Numbered from the stretch's first letter, positions 33,385 to 43,504 are shown. The stretch is DNA of 64,000 bases from SLRI01 sp942491185 (GCA_942491185.1 CALOAB010000018.1:62001-126000), one strand, 5' to 3'. The notes: generated from the sequence alone by a model not told the origin. Numbers and translations are program-made.

Positions 33385-34743
33385 ATGGTCCCGGTCATCC
33401 TCGCCGGCGGGTCTGGCACCCGTCTCTGGCCGGCGAGCCGCGCCGCCCTGCCGAAGCATCTGGCCGATCTCTTCGGCGACACCTCACTGCTGCAGTCGAC
33501 AGCGCTGCGGATCACCGAGCATGCACACGAGGATCGGCTGCTGACGGTGGCGGCGGCCAGCCAGGCAGTGCTGATCCGCCAGCAGCTCGAGGCGCTTCGC
33601 CCGGGGCTCGGCCGGCATCTCGTGCTCGAGCCCGAGGCGCGCAACACGGCTGCCGCCGTGGCGGTTGCCACCCTCCAGGTCAGCGCCGTCTGGGGGCCCG
33701 ACGCACTGCTGTGGATTTGTCCTTCCGATCATCTGATGACCGAGCCCGAGGCCCTGCACGCCGCCGTCGAGGCCGGGGCCGTGGCCGCCCGCGCTGGCCG
33801 CCTGGTGACCTTCGGGATCACCGCGACCCGGCCGGAGACGGGATTCGGCTACATCGCCCTGGGCGAGCCGATCGAGAGCGCGCCTAGTGTTCGGCAGGCC
33901 GCGCGCTTCGTCGAGAAGCCGAGTGCTGAGGTCGCAGCGGCGATGCTGGCCGAGGGCGGCTTCGTCTGGAACAGCGGCATGTTCCTCTTCAAGGCCTCGA
34001 CCATGCTGGCCGAGCTGGCCCTGCATGCCCCTGACATCCTGGCTGCCGTCGAGACGGCCATGGGCAGGGTCGGCGATGGTGCTGCCACGCTCGATCCGGT
34101 GGGATTCGCAGCCGTGCCATCGGCGCCCATCGACAAGGCGGTGATGGAGCGCTCGAGCCGCGTTGCGGTCGTGCCCTGCGCGCCCGGCTGGTCGGATGTC
34201 GGCTCCTGGCACGCCGTCTGGGAGCTGGCGCGCCGCGATGCGAGCGGCAATGCGCTCACCGGCGATGCGCTGGTGGTCGGCGGTCGCAACAATCTGGTGC
34301 GCAGCGACAGCCGGCTGGTGGCTCTGGCCGGGGTGGACGATCTTGCCGTCATCGACACGGCGGACGCGCTTCTGGTGGCACCACGCGGCGATTCCGAGGC
34401 GGTCAAGGCGCTGGTGGCTGAGCTGGTCGCGGCAGAGCGGCCGGAAGCCGTCCGGCATCGCCGGGAGATGCTGCCATGGGGCAGTGCCACGCTCATCGCC
34501 GAGCGGCCAGGCTATCGCCTGCGCGAGCTGGTGATCGACCCGGGTGCAGCGCTGGAGGTCACCGCGGAAGCGGCGCGGGGCGTCAGCTGGCAGGTGGTCG
34601 AGGGCACGCTGACGGTCGAGGCGGACGGCAGCGCAGCGCGGCACGCGGTCGGCAGCATGGCCCGCGGCGAGCCTGAGGTGCCGCAACGCCTGAGCAACGC
34701 CCAGGCATCACGGCTGGTCCTCGTCGAGATCAAGCTGGCCTAG
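33385..34743 (+). CDS. Mannose-1-phosphate guanylyltransferase
   Basis: A 452-residue ManC/CpsB-type enzyme that makes GDP-mannose for polysaccharide synthesis. The nucleotidyl transferase domain starts with ILAGGSGTRLWPASRAALPKH (residues 5-25). PSDHLM, GYIALGE and FVEKP follow in the usual order, then WNSGMFLF and PAPGWSDVGSWHA-like CAPGWSDVGSWHAVWELA. The C-terminal 110 residues are a cupin-like segment with PWGSATLIAERPGYRLRELVIDPG, but it lacks the full metal-His set of type II phosphomannose isomerases, so it is probably monofunctional. It stands alone, away from other exopolysaccharide genes. Confidence 0.88.
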   Translation: MVPVILAGGSGTRLWPASRAALPKHLADLFGDTSLLQSTALRITEHAHEDRLLTVAAASQAVLIRQQLEALRPGLGRHLVLEPEARNTAAAVAVATLQVSAVWGPDALLWICPSDHLMTEPEALHAAVEAGAVAARAGRLVTFGITATRPETGFGYIALGEPIESAPSVRQAARFVEKPSAEVAAAMLAEGGFVWNSGMFLFKASTMLAELALHAPDILAAVETAMGRVGDGAATLDPVGFAAVPSAPIDKAVMERSSRVAVVPCAPGWSDVGSWHAVWELARRDASGNALTGDALVVGGRNNLVRSDSRLVALAGVDDLAVIDTADALLVAPRGDSEAVKALVAELVAAERPEAVRHRREMLPWGSATLIAERPGYRLRELVIDPGAALEVTAEAARGVSWQVVEGTLTVEADGSAARHAVGSMARGEPEVPQRLSNAQASRLVLVEIKLA

Positions 34744-34768
34744 CCGGCTGCCTCGTCAGCCCATTGGG

Positions 34769-36580
34769 TCAAAGGTTGCGCGCGGCGACGTAGCTGCCGG
34801 GTGCCTCCTCGAGCGCCGGCAGCGCGCCATCGCCAGGCTGCCGCGCCGGCACACGATTGCCGGGCCCGGACTTGGCGGCATTCCACGCCGACCAGTCGTC
34901 CCACCATGAGCCCTCGTGGTGCACGGCGTTGACCAGCCAGTCGTCCGGATTGGCCGGCAGCTCGTCGTTCAGCCAATAGCCGTACTTGCCGGACACGGGC
35001 GGGTTGATCACCCCGGCAATATGCCCCGAGCCCGCCAGCACGAACTTCTTCGGACCCTTGAAGATCTGCGTCGACTGGTAGGTCGCGGTCCAAGGGGCGA
35101 TGTGGTCCTCCTTGGTCGAGACCCAGTAGAACGGCACCCGGACCCGGCCGAGGTCGATCGGCACGCCGCCGAGCTCGATGCCGCCGGGCTCCACCAGCTT
35201 GTTCTCGTGGTAGAAGCGACGCAGGTAGAAATTGTGCATGGTCGCCGGCATGCGCGTGCTGTCGCTGTTCCAGTAGAGCAGGTCGAACGGGAACGGCTCC
35301 TTGCCGAGCAGGTAGTTGTTGACCACGAAGGACCAGATCAGGTCGTTGGCGCGCAGCATGTTGAAGGTGCCGGCCATCTCCGCCCCGTCGAGATAGCCGC
35401 GCTTGGCCATCTTGTCCTCGACCATGGCGAGCTGCTCCTCGTCGATGAAGACGCCGAGCTCGCCCGGATCGCTGAAGTCGAGCAAGGTCGTGAACAAGGT
35501 CGCCGCCTTGATCCGATTGTCCTTCTTCGCCGACATGTAGGAGAGCGTGGCCGAGAGCAGCGTGCCACCGAGGCAATAGCCGATCGAGGTCACCTCCTTC
35601 TCGCCGGTCGCCTGCTCGATAGCGTCGAGCGCCTCGAGCGGGCCCTCCTTCATGTAGCACTCGAAGGATTTGTGGCTCAGCTCCTCGTCGGGATTGACCC
35701 AGGAGATCACGAAGACGGTGAAGCCCTGGTCGACCGCGTAGCGGATGAAGCTGTTCTTCGGCTGCAGGTCGAGGATGTAGAACTTGTTGATCCAGGGCGG
35801 CACGATCATCAGCGGCCGCTTGCACACGGTCTCGGTGGTCGGCGTGTACTGGATGAGCTGCATCAGCTCGTTCTGGTAGACCACCTTGCCGGCGGTCGTG
35901 GCGATGTTCCGACCGACCTCGAAGGCGTCGAGGTCGGTCATCCGGATCGACAGCCGGCCCTTGCCGCGATCGAGGTCCTCGAGCATGTGCTTGAGCCCGC
36001 GCAGCAGGTTCTCGCCGCGTGAGTCGAGGGTCGCGCGCAGCACCTCGGGATTGGTCATGACGAAGTTCGATGGCGCCAGCGCGTCGACGAACTGGCGGGT
36101 GTAGAACTCGATCTTCTGCTGCTCCTTGGGCTCCATGCCGTGGTCGCGGCTCGCCGTGTCGAGGACGTAGCGCGAGGAGAGCAGGTAGGACTGCTTGATG
36201 AAATCAAAGATGACGTTGTCGTTCCAGGCATCGTCACGGAAGCGCCGGTCGCCCTTCTCGGGCGCGATGACCGGGTCGGGCTCCTGCCCGAGCATCTTCT
36301 GCGCGGTGGTCTGCCAGAGCCGCATGTAGTCCTGCCAGAGGCCGAACTGCGCCTCGATGACCGCATTCGGGTTGGTCATCATGCGCTGGGTCAGCTCGAC
36401 GAAGGTCTGGCCGATACCGCCCAGGGAGGGGGCTTGGCCATCGCCGCTGGCCTGCCGCTGCAGGAAATCCTCGACGATCGCGCGACTGCGCTCCGCGATC
36501 TCGCTCATGATCTGCGCAATTTCTTCCGGGCTGGCGCCGGGATCGGTTTGCGGATCGTCTGCTTGCTGTTGCTTCGCCAT
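34769..36580 (-). CDS. phaC: Class I poly(3-hydroxyalkanoate) synthase
   Basis: A 603-residue polymerase that joins hydroxyacyl-CoA units into PHA storage granules. The lipase-like box is GYCLGG (catalytic Cys, residue about 330). The catalytic Asp lies in the VPFYWVSTKEDHIAPW block, and the His in GSGHIAGVINPP. PWINKFYILDLQPKNSFIRYAVDQG and WNPDEELSHKSF-like NPDEELSHKSFECY are family-typical. Length matches class I enzymes, which need no PhaE/PhaR partner. No phaA, phaB or phasin gene is adjacent. It is divergent from the following lipoprotein gene. Confidence 0.95.
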   Translation of the reverse strand: MAKQQQADDPQTDPGASPEEIAQIMSEIAERSRAIVEDFLQRQASGDGQAPSLGGIGQTFVELTQRMMTNPNAVIEAQFGLWQDYMRLWQTTAQKMLGQEPDPVIAPEKGDRRFRDDAWNDNVIFDFIKQSYLLSSRYVLDTASRDHGMEPKEQQKIEFYTRQFVDALAPSNFVMTNPEVLRATLDSRGENLLRGLKHMLEDLDRGKGRLSIRMTDLDAFEVGRNIATTAGKVVYQNELMQLIQYTPTTETVCKRPLMIVPPWINKFYILDLQPKNSFIRYAVDQGFTVFVISWVNPDEELSHKSFECYMKEGPLEALDAIEQATGEKEVTSIGYCLGGTLLSATLSYMSAKKDNRIKAATLFTTLLDFSDPGELGVFIDEEQLAMVEDKMAKRGYLDGAEMAGTFNMLRANDLIWSFVVNNYLLGKEPFPFDLLYWNSDSTRMPATMHNFYLRRFYHENKLVEPGGIELGGVPIDLGRVRVPFYWVSTKEDHIAPWTATYQSTQIFKGPKKFVLAGSGHIAGVINPPVSGKYGYWLNDELPANPDDWLVNAVHHEGSWWDDWSAWNAAKSGPGNRVPARQPGDGALPALEEAPGSYVAARNL

Positions 36581-36755
36581 TCGGAGATACCCTATCTTGC
36601 CGTGGTCGCGCCCGACGCGCGGCTGCCGACGGTTCGGCGATGGTGCGGATCAGGTCCTGCCAGCCCGCCCGCCTCGGGAGCTGCACCATCGCATCGATCG
36701 TTTTAGCCGAACTCCTGGATGGCGCCAACCGCGGGGGTCGCGACAAAAAACACGC

Positions 36756-37859
36756 ATGAGAGTCCTTCGATCAATGCGGAAGCGAAAGAGCCGGCCTTCC
36801 TGGACCTCGCCACCGGTCACTGTGCCACCGGTCGCCTCGCTGCTGGCCGTGGTCTCGGTGCTGGCGCTGGCGGCGTGCGGCGACTTCTGGCGGAACGTGC
36901 CGCCGCGCCCGGCGGCGACCAACGACCCGGCGGTCGAGGCGACCCCCTATCCGAGCGTCAACAGCGTCCCGGCCCGGCCGCAGCTCTCCTACCCGCTCGA
37001 GCAGCGTCGGGAGATCGCCGAGGGGCTCGTCGCCGATCGGGCGAACGCGCGCCACGCCGGCGACGCGCTCCGCCGCGACAATGCCCGCCCGGCCCTGGCC
37101 GACCAGCCGGTGCCGTTGCCCTCGCCGCCAGCGGCGCCAGCGTCCCGGGCGCAAGGCGGCACGGCGAGCCCGCAAGGCGGCCTGGCGCTCGCCTATGTCG
37201 AGGAGGCCCTGGCCCGTGATGCCGACAATGGCACTCTCGACGATTTTCTCGACCGTCTGCAGCAGCCGCCGATAGGTCCGGGTCCGCGCTCGGCCGAGCG
37301 CGCCGCAGCGGCGGCAGCGGCAAATGCGGCGCAAGCGGACAGAGCCCGACGTGCGAGGCCTGCGGCCGCCCCTGCGCCCTCGCCGAGCGATGGCGACGTG
37401 CTGGAGGAGCAGCTCCAGCCCGGAGAACCGTCGCTGCCCGAGAGCCCTCAGCCGGAAGCCGCAGCCGATCTCGTGCCGGCGACGATCGAGCCGGCCGCTG
37501 GCGATAGCGGAGCGCCGCCGGTCGACACTTTCGCGGCCCCGGTGGAGGCGAGAGCCACAGCGGGCGTCACGGCGCCGGCGGCGCCCCGTTTGCCGCTGGC
37601 GATCCTGTTTGCCGTGGACGATGCCGCCATCGCCGTGCGCGACACCGCCAAGCTCGAGGCGCTCGCTCACGCCAATAGCGACGCGCCGCAGCTCTTCGTG
37701 GTCGGCAACGGGCCGCGCCCGGGGCTCGCCATGGAGCGGGCACGGAGCGTCGCGGCGCTGCTGGTCAATGCCGGCATACCGGCAGAGCGCCTGATCATCG
37801 AGATGGGTGGCGAGAGCGACGTGGTGGTCGTATACGAGCCGGACGGCGACACCGGCTGA
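36756..37859 (+). CDS. Lipoprotein with disordered linker and OmpA-like C-terminus
   Basis: About 367 residues (a second in-frame ATG at 36774 would give 361). A basic N-terminus leads to SLLAVVSVLALAAC, a lipobox with Cys as the lipid site. The middle (residues about 110-270) is low-complexity, rich in Ala and Pro with acidic patches. The last 90 residues (LPLAILFAVDDAAIAVRDTAKLEALA, then MERARSVAALLVNAGIPAERLIIE) follow the OmpA/MotB peptidoglycan-binding pattern, though the classical Asp and Arg anchors are not obvious. A role in tethering the outer membrane to the wall is inference. Confidence 0.68.
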   Translation: MRVLRSMRKRKSRPSWTSPPVTVPPVASLLAVVSVLALAACGDFWRNVPPRPAATNDPAVEATPYPSVNSVPARPQLSYPLEQRREIAEGLVADRANARHAGDALRRDNARPALADQPVPLPSPPAAPASRAQGGTASPQGGLALAYVEEALARDADNGTLDDFLDRLQQPPIGPGPRSAERAAAAAAANAAQADRARRARPAAAPAPSPSDGDVLEEQLQPGEPSLPESPQPEAAADLVPATIEPAAGDSGAPPVDTFAAPVEARATAGVTAPAAPRLPLAILFAVDDAAIAVRDTAKLEALAHANSDAPQLFVVGNGPRPGLAMERARSVAALLVNAGIPAERLIIEMGGESDVVVVYEPDGDTG

Positions 37860-37948
37860 CTGTGAGCCGGCGGAGGCAGGCTTGCCGCACGACGCCGTTT
37901 TCCAGAAAATCGATTTCTCTGTTTCAAGCCCGAAGAGGGCAAAGGTTG

Positions 37949-39163
37949 ATGAGCAAGAGCGAGTTCCACCGTATCCGCCGCCTTCCGCCCTATGTCTTCG
38001 CCGAGGTCAACGCGATGAAGGCGAAGGCACGTGGCGCGCATCGTGACATCATCGATCTCGGCATGGGCAACCCGGACCAGCCGACGCCGCAGCACATCGT
38101 CGACAAGCTGATCGAGACGGTGAAGGACGGCCGAACGCACCGCTACTCCACCAGCCGCGGCATTCCAGGCCTGAGGCGCGCGCTCGCCGGCTACTACCAG
38201 CGGCGCTTCGACGTCCAGCTCGACCCCGAGCGCGAAGTCTGCGTTACGCTGGGCTCCAAGGAGGGTCTCGCCAACCTGGCGCAGGCGATCACCGCACCAG
38301 GCGACACCATCCTCACGCCTAATCCCTCCTATCCGATCCACCCTTATGGCTTCATCATCGCCGGTGCGGCGATCCGCCATGTCGAGCTGGCGCCCGGGCG
38401 TGACCTGATCCGCGATCTGGCCCGCTCGGCGGAGCACTCGGTGCCGACGCCGACCGCGATGATCCTCAATTTCCCCTCCAACCCGACGGCGCTGCAGGTC
38501 GACCGCGATTTCTACAAAGAGGCGGTGGCGCTGGCCAAGGCGCGCGGCATGTTCATCCTCTCCGACATCGCCTACGCCGAGATCTACTTCGACGAGCCGC
38601 CGCCCTCGATCCTCGAGGTCGACGGCGCCTTCGACGTGGCGGTCGAGTTCTCGAGCCTGTCGAAGACCTATTCGATGCCCGGTTGGCGGATCGGCTTTGC
38701 CGCCGGCAACCGCCAGTTGATCGAGGCGTTGACGCGGATCAAGTCCTATCTCGACTATGGCGCCTTCACGCCGATCCAGGTGGCGGCCACCGCCGCGCTC
38801 AACGGTCCCCAGGATTGTGTCGCCGCGGCTCGCGAGCTCTACCGCGAGCGTCGTGACGTGCTGATCGACGGGCTCGAGAAGGCGGGCTGGTCGGTGCCCA
38901 GGCCGACGGCCACGATGTTCTGCTGGGCGCCTTTGCCCGAGGCCTGCCGCGACATGGGCTCGCTCGCCTTCGCCAAGCTGCTGCTCGAGGAGGCGGATGT
39001 CGCGGTCTCGCCGGGCATCGGCTTCGGCGAATACGGCGACGGCCATGTCCGCATGGCCCTGGTCGAGAACAAGCACCGCCTGCGCCAGGCCGTACGCAAC
39101 ATCAAGGGCTTCCTCGCCCGCCGCGGCGTCACCGCTGGCCGCCTGACGGAGACGGTCGGATGA
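37949..39163 (+). CDS. Class I/II PLP aminotransferase (AlaC/LL-DAP type)
   Basis: A 404-residue fold type I aminotransferase. IDLGMGNPDQPTP, YSTSRGIPGLRRALAGYY, NPSYPIHPYGF, NFPSNPTALQVDRDFYK, SDIAYAEIYFD and the PLP-lysine motif SSLSKTYSMPGWRIGF (lysine in LSKTY) match AlaC/YfbQ-like and LL-diaminopimelate-type enzymes. It probably makes alanine or works with aspartate-family amino acids. Its stop overlaps the homoserine dehydrogenase start by four bases, a pairing common in alphaproteobacteria. GAAGAGGGCAAAGG precedes the ATG. Confidence 0.88.
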   Translation: MSKSEFHRIRRLPPYVFAEVNAMKAKARGAHRDIIDLGMGNPDQPTPQHIVDKLIETVKDGRTHRYSTSRGIPGLRRALAGYYQRRFDVQLDPEREVCVTLGSKEGLANLAQAITAPGDTILTPNPSYPIHPYGFIIAGAAIRHVELAPGRDLIRDLARSAEHSVPTPTAMILNFPSNPTALQVDRDFYKEAVALAKARGMFILSDIAYAEIYFDEPPPSILEVDGAFDVAVEFSSLSKTYSMPGWRIGFAAGNRQLIEALTRIKSYLDYGAFTPIQVAATAALNGPQDCVAAARELYRERRDVLIDGLEKAGWSVPRPTATMFCWAPLPEACRDMGSLAFAKLLLEEADVAVSPGIGFGEYGDGHVRMALVENKHRLRQAVRNIKGFLARRGVTAGRLTETVG

Positions 39164-40458
39164 GCGACATGGCTGAATTGCGCGTCGGTATCGCCGGCCT
39201 CGGCACGGTTGGTGCCGGCACCGTCGAGCTGCTCCAGGCCGATCCCGCGAAGCTCGCCCAGCGCGCCAGCCGAAAGCTCGCCATCACCGCCGTCTCGGCG
39301 CGCGACCGGGCCCGTGACCGCGGCCTCGATCTCGCCGGCTGCCGCTGGGCGGACGACCCGCTCGAGCTGGCGCGGGCCGAGGATGTCGATGTCGTCGTCG
39401 AGCTGATCGGCGGGTCGGAGGGCATCGCTCTCGAGCTCACCCGCCTGGCACTGGCGAACGGCAAGTCGGTGGTCACCGCCAACAAGGCGATGCTCGCCCA
39501 TCACGGCGCCGAGCTCGCCGCCTCGGCCGAGGCGCATGGCGGTGTCCTGGCCTTCGAGGCGGCGGTCGCCGGTGGCATCCCGATCGTCAAGAGCCTGAAG
39601 GAAGGTCTCGCCGGCGACCGGGTGAACCGCGTCTTCGGCATCATGAACGGCACCTGCAACTACATCTTGTCGGTCATGGCGGAGACCGGCCGGGAGTTCG
39701 CGGACGTGCTCGCCGAGGCGCAGACGCTGGGCTACGCCGAGGCCGATCCGGGCTTCGACATCGACGGCATCGACGCCGCCCACAAGCTGGCCCTGCTCGC
39801 TGCCATCGCCTTTGGCGGGCGGCCACGCTTCGATGCCATCCACATCGACGGCATCCGGCACATCAGCGCGGTCGATATCGAGTTCGCGGCCGAGCTCGGC
39901 TACCGCATCAAGCTGCTCGGCAGTGCCCGGATGACCGCGGCCGGGCTCGAGCAGCGCCTGCACCCGGCGATGGTCAAGAAGGATGCACCGATCGCCCGGG
40001 TGGATGGTGTGTTCAACGCGGTTGGCGTCGATGCCGAGCCGGTGGGCCTGGTGATGCACGAGGGGCGTGGTGCCGGCGGCGGGCCAACGGCATCCGCCGT
40101 GGTCGCCGATCTCGTCGATCTCGGCCGCGGCAATCGTCTGCCGGCGTTCGGCGTGCCGAGCTCGCTGCTCGTCGATCATGCGATGGCGCCGATGAGTGAG
40201 CATCGCGGCTGCTACTACATCCGCCTCATGGTGCTCGACCAGCCGGGCGTGCTGGCCGATGTGGCGGCCGTGCTCAGGGACCAGGAGGTCTCGATCGAGG
40301 CGTTGATCCAGCGCGCGCGGAACCCCAACCAGCCGGTGCCGATTGTCCTCACCAGCCACCAGACGGTCGAGGCACGGATGACGGCGGCGATGACGGCGAT
40401 CGGTGCGCTGGCCACGGTGATCGAGCCGCCGCGGATGATCCGGATCGAGGAGGATTGA
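39160..40458 (+). CDS. hom: Homoserine dehydrogenase
   Basis: A 432-residue NAD(P)-dependent enzyme reducing aspartate semialdehyde to homoserine for threonine and methionine. It has the Rossmann motif GIAGLGTVGAGTVELL, SVVTANKAMLAHHG, the substrate region YAEADPGFDIDGIDAAHKLALLA, and a C-terminal ACT domain from about residue 350 (YYIRLMVLDQPGVLADVAAVL) that allows threonine feedback. It is co-translated with the preceding aminotransferase and followed after 62 bases by glpX. Confidence 0.95.
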   Translation: MSDMAELRVGIAGLGTVGAGTVELLQADPAKLAQRASRKLAITAVSARDRARDRGLDLAGCRWADDPLELARAEDVDVVVELIGGSEGIALELTRLALANGKSVVTANKAMLAHHGAELAASAEAHGGVLAFEAAVAGGIPIVKSLKEGLAGDRVNRVFGIMNGTCNYILSVMAETGREFADVLAEAQTLGYAEADPGFDIDGIDAAHKLALLAAIAFGGRPRFDAIHIDGIRHISAVDIEFAAELGYRIKLLGSARMTAAGLEQRLHPAMVKKDAPIARVDGVFNAVGVDAEPVGLVMHEGRGAGGGPTASAVVADLVDLGRGNRLPAFGVPSSLLVDHAMAPMSEHRGCYYIRLMVLDQPGVLADVAAVLRDQEVSIEALIQRARNPNQPVPIVLTSHQTVEARMTAAMTAIGALATVIEPPRMIRIEED

Positions 40459-40520
40459 TCAGGCCGTCGGCTCGACCGTCAGCGACTGCGCGCCGAAGAA
40501 CGACCAGGGAGGTGGGGCGA

Positions 40521-41513
40521 ATGAACGAGTACCGTACGACGGACCGTAATCTGGCGCTGGACTCGGTGCGCGTCAGCGAGGCGGCTGCCCTGGCCTCGGC
40601 GCGCTGGATGGGCAAGGGCGACGAGCACGCCGCCGACCAGGCGGCGGCCGACGCCATGCACGAGGCGCTCAACGCCCTCGACATCGACGGTTTGGTCGTC
40701 ATCGGTGAGGGCGAGCGCGACGACGCACCGAAGCTCTTCATCGGTGAGCAGGTCGGCAGCGGCATCGGGCAGAAGCTGGATATCGCGCTCGATCCGCTCG
40801 AAGGCACGACGATCACCGCCAAGGGCGGTCCCAACGCCATTGCCTGCCTCGCCATGGCGCCGCGTGGCGGCTTCTTGAACGTCCCTGAGATCTACATGGA
40901 CAAGATCGCCGTCGGTGGTGGCCTGCCGCCGGGAACCATCGACATCAACGATACGCCCGCGACCAACCTGGCGCGGCTCGCCGAGATCAAGGACGTGTCG
41001 ATCGAGGAGCTCGTGGTCTGCATCCTGGATCGGCCACGGCATGATCGGCTCATCGCCGAGGTCCGGGCGACAGGTGCCCGCATCAGGCTCATTGGCGACG
41101 GCGATGTCGCCGGCGTCATCGCCACCTCGCGCCCGGGCACGGGCATCGACATCTACATGGGCATTGGCGGCTCACCGGAGGGCGTACTCGCCGCTGCCGC
41201 GCTGCGCTGCATCGGCGGGCAGCTCCAGGGCCGCCTGGTCTACCGCAATGACGAGGAGCGCGACCGGGCGCGGCGGCTCGGCATCGAGGACCTGGAGCGG
41301 GTCTATGCCGCAGACGACCTCGCCAAGGGCGATGTCACCTTCACCGCCACCGGCGTCACCGACGGCACGATGCTCAAAGGCGTGCGCCGGGTGGGCGACC
41401 GGCTGTTCACCGAATCGATCGTCATGCGCTCGATAACCGGCACCGTGCGGCTGGTCGAGGCCGAGCACAACCTGGTGCGCAAGAGCGCCTTCGTGCCGCA
41501 CTTCAACCATTGA
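40521..41513 (+). CDS. glpX: Fructose-1,6-bisphosphatase class II (GlpX)
   Basis: A 330-residue metal-dependent phosphatase of gluconeogenesis. Motifs: VIGEGERDDAP, the metal site LDPLEGTT, GGPNAIACLAMAPRG, DRPRHDRLIAEVRATGARIRLIGDGDVAG, and GIGGSPEGVLAAAALRCIGGQ. The start ATG has GGGAGGTGGGG before it. It lies between hom and recJ, an order often conserved in this bacterial class. In many alphaproteobacteria this enzyme also acts on sedoheptulose-bisphosphate. Confidence 0.95.
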   Translation: MNEYRTTDRNLALDSVRVSEAAALASARWMGKGDEHAADQAAADAMHEALNALDIDGLVVIGEGERDDAPKLFIGEQVGSGIGQKLDIALDPLEGTTITAKGGPNAIACLAMAPRGGFLNVPEIYMDKIAVGGGLPPGTIDINDTPATNLARLAEIKDVSIEELVVCILDRPRHDRLIAEVRATGARIRLIGDGDVAGVIATSRPGTGIDIYMGIGGSPEGVLAAAALRCIGGQLQGRLVYRNDEERDRARRLGIEDLERVYAADDLAKGDVTFTATGVTDGTMLKGVRRVGDRLFTESIVMRSITGTVRLVEAEHNLVRKSAFVPHFNH

Positions 41514-41541
41514 GCCCCGTTCTTCCACCATTGAACAGAGC

Positions 41542-43326
41542 GTGCGCGCGCCTGTGACGGCCGAGCCGGAAACCGAGCTGCTGGTCGAGCGCTCGCTCAC
41601 CGGCAAGAGCTGGCGGCTCGCCGCCGAGCGGCCGGAGGTCGCGCGGGCCATCAGCCAACGCCATGATCTGCCCGAGATCGTCGGCCGGGTGCTCGCGGCA
41701 CGTGGCCTGGACGAGGCCGACATCGACGGCTTCATCAATCCCCGTCTGCGCGACTGGCTGCCCGATCCGTCGCACCTGCTCGATCTCGATCGGGCCGTCG
41801 CCCGGCTGGTCGATGCCGTCAGGCAGCGCGAGACCGTGGGCCTGCTCGGTGACTACGATGTCGATGGCGCCACCTCGACAGCACTGGTCGGCCGCTACCT
41901 GCAGGCGCTGGGCGTGCCCACCGAGATACGGATTCCCGACCGGCTGACCGACGGCTATGGCCCGAACGAGGCGGCGCTCGGCTCGCTGCGCGATAGTGGC
42001 TGCCGCCTGGTCCTCTGCCTCGACAGCGGGACCACGGCCATGGCACCGCTCGAGGCGGCACAGGCCATGGGTCTCGAGGTCATTGTCGTCGACCATCACA
42101 GCGCCGAGCCGACCCTGCCGCCGGCCCTGGCGGTGATCAACCCGAACCGGCTCGACCAGACCAGCCCGCTCGGCCACCTGGCCGCCGTCGGCGTCGCCTT
42201 CGTGCTGCTCGTCGGCCTCGGCCGGGCCTTGCGTGAAGCGGCGCATGACGCTGCTGCCGACTTGCCCGACCTGTTGGGCGCCCTCGATCTGGTGGCGCTC
42301 GGCACGGTCTGCGACGTGGTGCCGTTGCATGGCCTCAATCGGGCCTTCGTGGTGCAGGGCATCAAGGTTGCCGAGGCGGGGGGCGGCAATCTCGGGCTTA
42401 CATCGCTGGCGTCACTCGCCGGGGTCGAGCGTGTCGACGACGCCCGCAAGCTGGGCTTCATGCTCGGCCCGAGGCTCAATGCCGGCGGGCGGATGGGCGA
42501 GAGCGGGCTGGCGGCGGCCTTGCTCGCGACCGACGATCCAACGCGGGTGGCGCAACTAGCGACACGGCTCGACCAGCTCAATGGCGAACGCCAGGCGCTC
42601 GAGCGTGGCACGCTGGATGCCGCCTTGCGCGCCGTCGAGCCGCAGCTGAAGGCGGATGCACCGGTGCTGGTCGCAGCCGGCGAAGGCTGGCATGCGGGGA
42701 TCGTCGGCATCATCGCGGCACGCCTTGCCGAGCGGTTCGCCCGGCCGGCCGTGGTGATCGATATTGCGCACGGCGTCGGCAAGGGCTCGGGCCGGTCGCG
42801 GCCGGGCTACGATCTGGGCGCTGCCGTCATCGCCGCGCGCCAGGCCGGCCTGCTCGAGGCCGGTGGCGGGCATCCGATGGCCGCGGGCATGACCGTTCGG
42901 GCTGAGCGAATTGATGAATTTGCTGCCTTTCTCGCCGCGCACGAGGCGAGCCCGGCCTTCACGCCCGGCCGCGCCGAGCTCCGCGTCGATGGCGTCTTGA
43001 CGTTGCCGGCCGTCACCGTCGAGCTGGCCCGCAAGCTCACCCAGATGGCGCCGTACGGCGCCGGTCATGCCGAGCCTCGCTTCGTCATCGAGGCGCCCCG
43101 CATCCTGCAAGGCCGAACGGTCGGCCGCGGCCATGTGAGCTGCCTCTTGGCACCGCCCGCCGGCCCGGCGATCCGCGGCATCGCGTTTCGTGCCGCCGAT
43201 AGTGGTCTCGATGGACCGCTCCTGGCAGGCCACCCGCTCCGCCTCGCCGGGCGTATCCGTTGCGACAGCTGGAAGGGCGAGACGCGCGTGCAACTGGAGA
43301 TCGAGGACGCCGCACCGCTAGCCTGA
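41542..43326 (+). CDS. recJ: Single-stranded-DNA-specific exonuclease RecJ
   Basis: A 594-residue 5'-3' exonuclease for recombination and mismatch repair. DHH-domain motifs are GLLGDYDVDGATSTALVGRYL, LDSGTTAM, VVDHHSAEPTLP and INPNRLDQ. The DHHA1 part follows with GWHAGIVGIIAARLAERF and EAGGGHPMAAGMT. The C-terminal OB fold ends the protein. The GTG start at 41542 lacks a strong ribosome site, and a few more N-terminal residues are possible. It starts 28 bases after glpX. Confidence 0.95.
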   Translation: MRAPVTAEPETELLVERSLTGKSWRLAAERPEVARAISQRHDLPEIVGRVLAARGLDEADIDGFINPRLRDWLPDPSHLLDLDRAVARLVDAVRQRETVGLLGDYDVDGATSTALVGRYLQALGVPTEIRIPDRLTDGYGPNEAALGSLRDSGCRLVLCLDSGTTAMAPLEAAQAMGLEVIVVDHHSAEPTLPPALAVINPNRLDQTSPLGHLAAVGVAFVLLVGLGRALREAAHDAAADLPDLLGALDLVALGTVCDVVPLHGLNRAFVVQGIKVAEAGGGNLGLTSLASLAGVERVDDARKLGFMLGPRLNAGGRMGESGLAAALLATDDPTRVAQLATRLDQLNGERQALERGTLDAALRAVEPQLKADAPVLVAAGEGWHAGIVGIIAARLAERFARPAVVIDIAHGVGKGSGRSRPGYDLGAAVIAARQAGLLEAGGGHPMAAGMTVRAERIDEFAAFLAAHEASPAFTPGRAELRVDGVLTLPAVTVELARKLTQMAPYGAGHAEPRFVIEAPRILQGRTVGRGHVSCLLAPPAGPAIRGIAFRAADSGLDGPLLAGHPLRLAGRIRCDSWKGETRVQLEIEDAAPLA

Positions 43327-43504
43327 GTGGCTGTGGCTGCGGCCGTGGGCAGCGGCACGCTGCGGTGGCGGTGCATCACTCGACGCGAAGCCGGGTCCGG
43401 CGCTGTCAGGTCGCACCCGATTCCGAGTTGACGCCGTGGCCCGCTTGGTAAACGATCATCGGTAGAAAAGTCAGAGCCAACCGATTCGGGGCGAAGAAGT
43501 CGAT

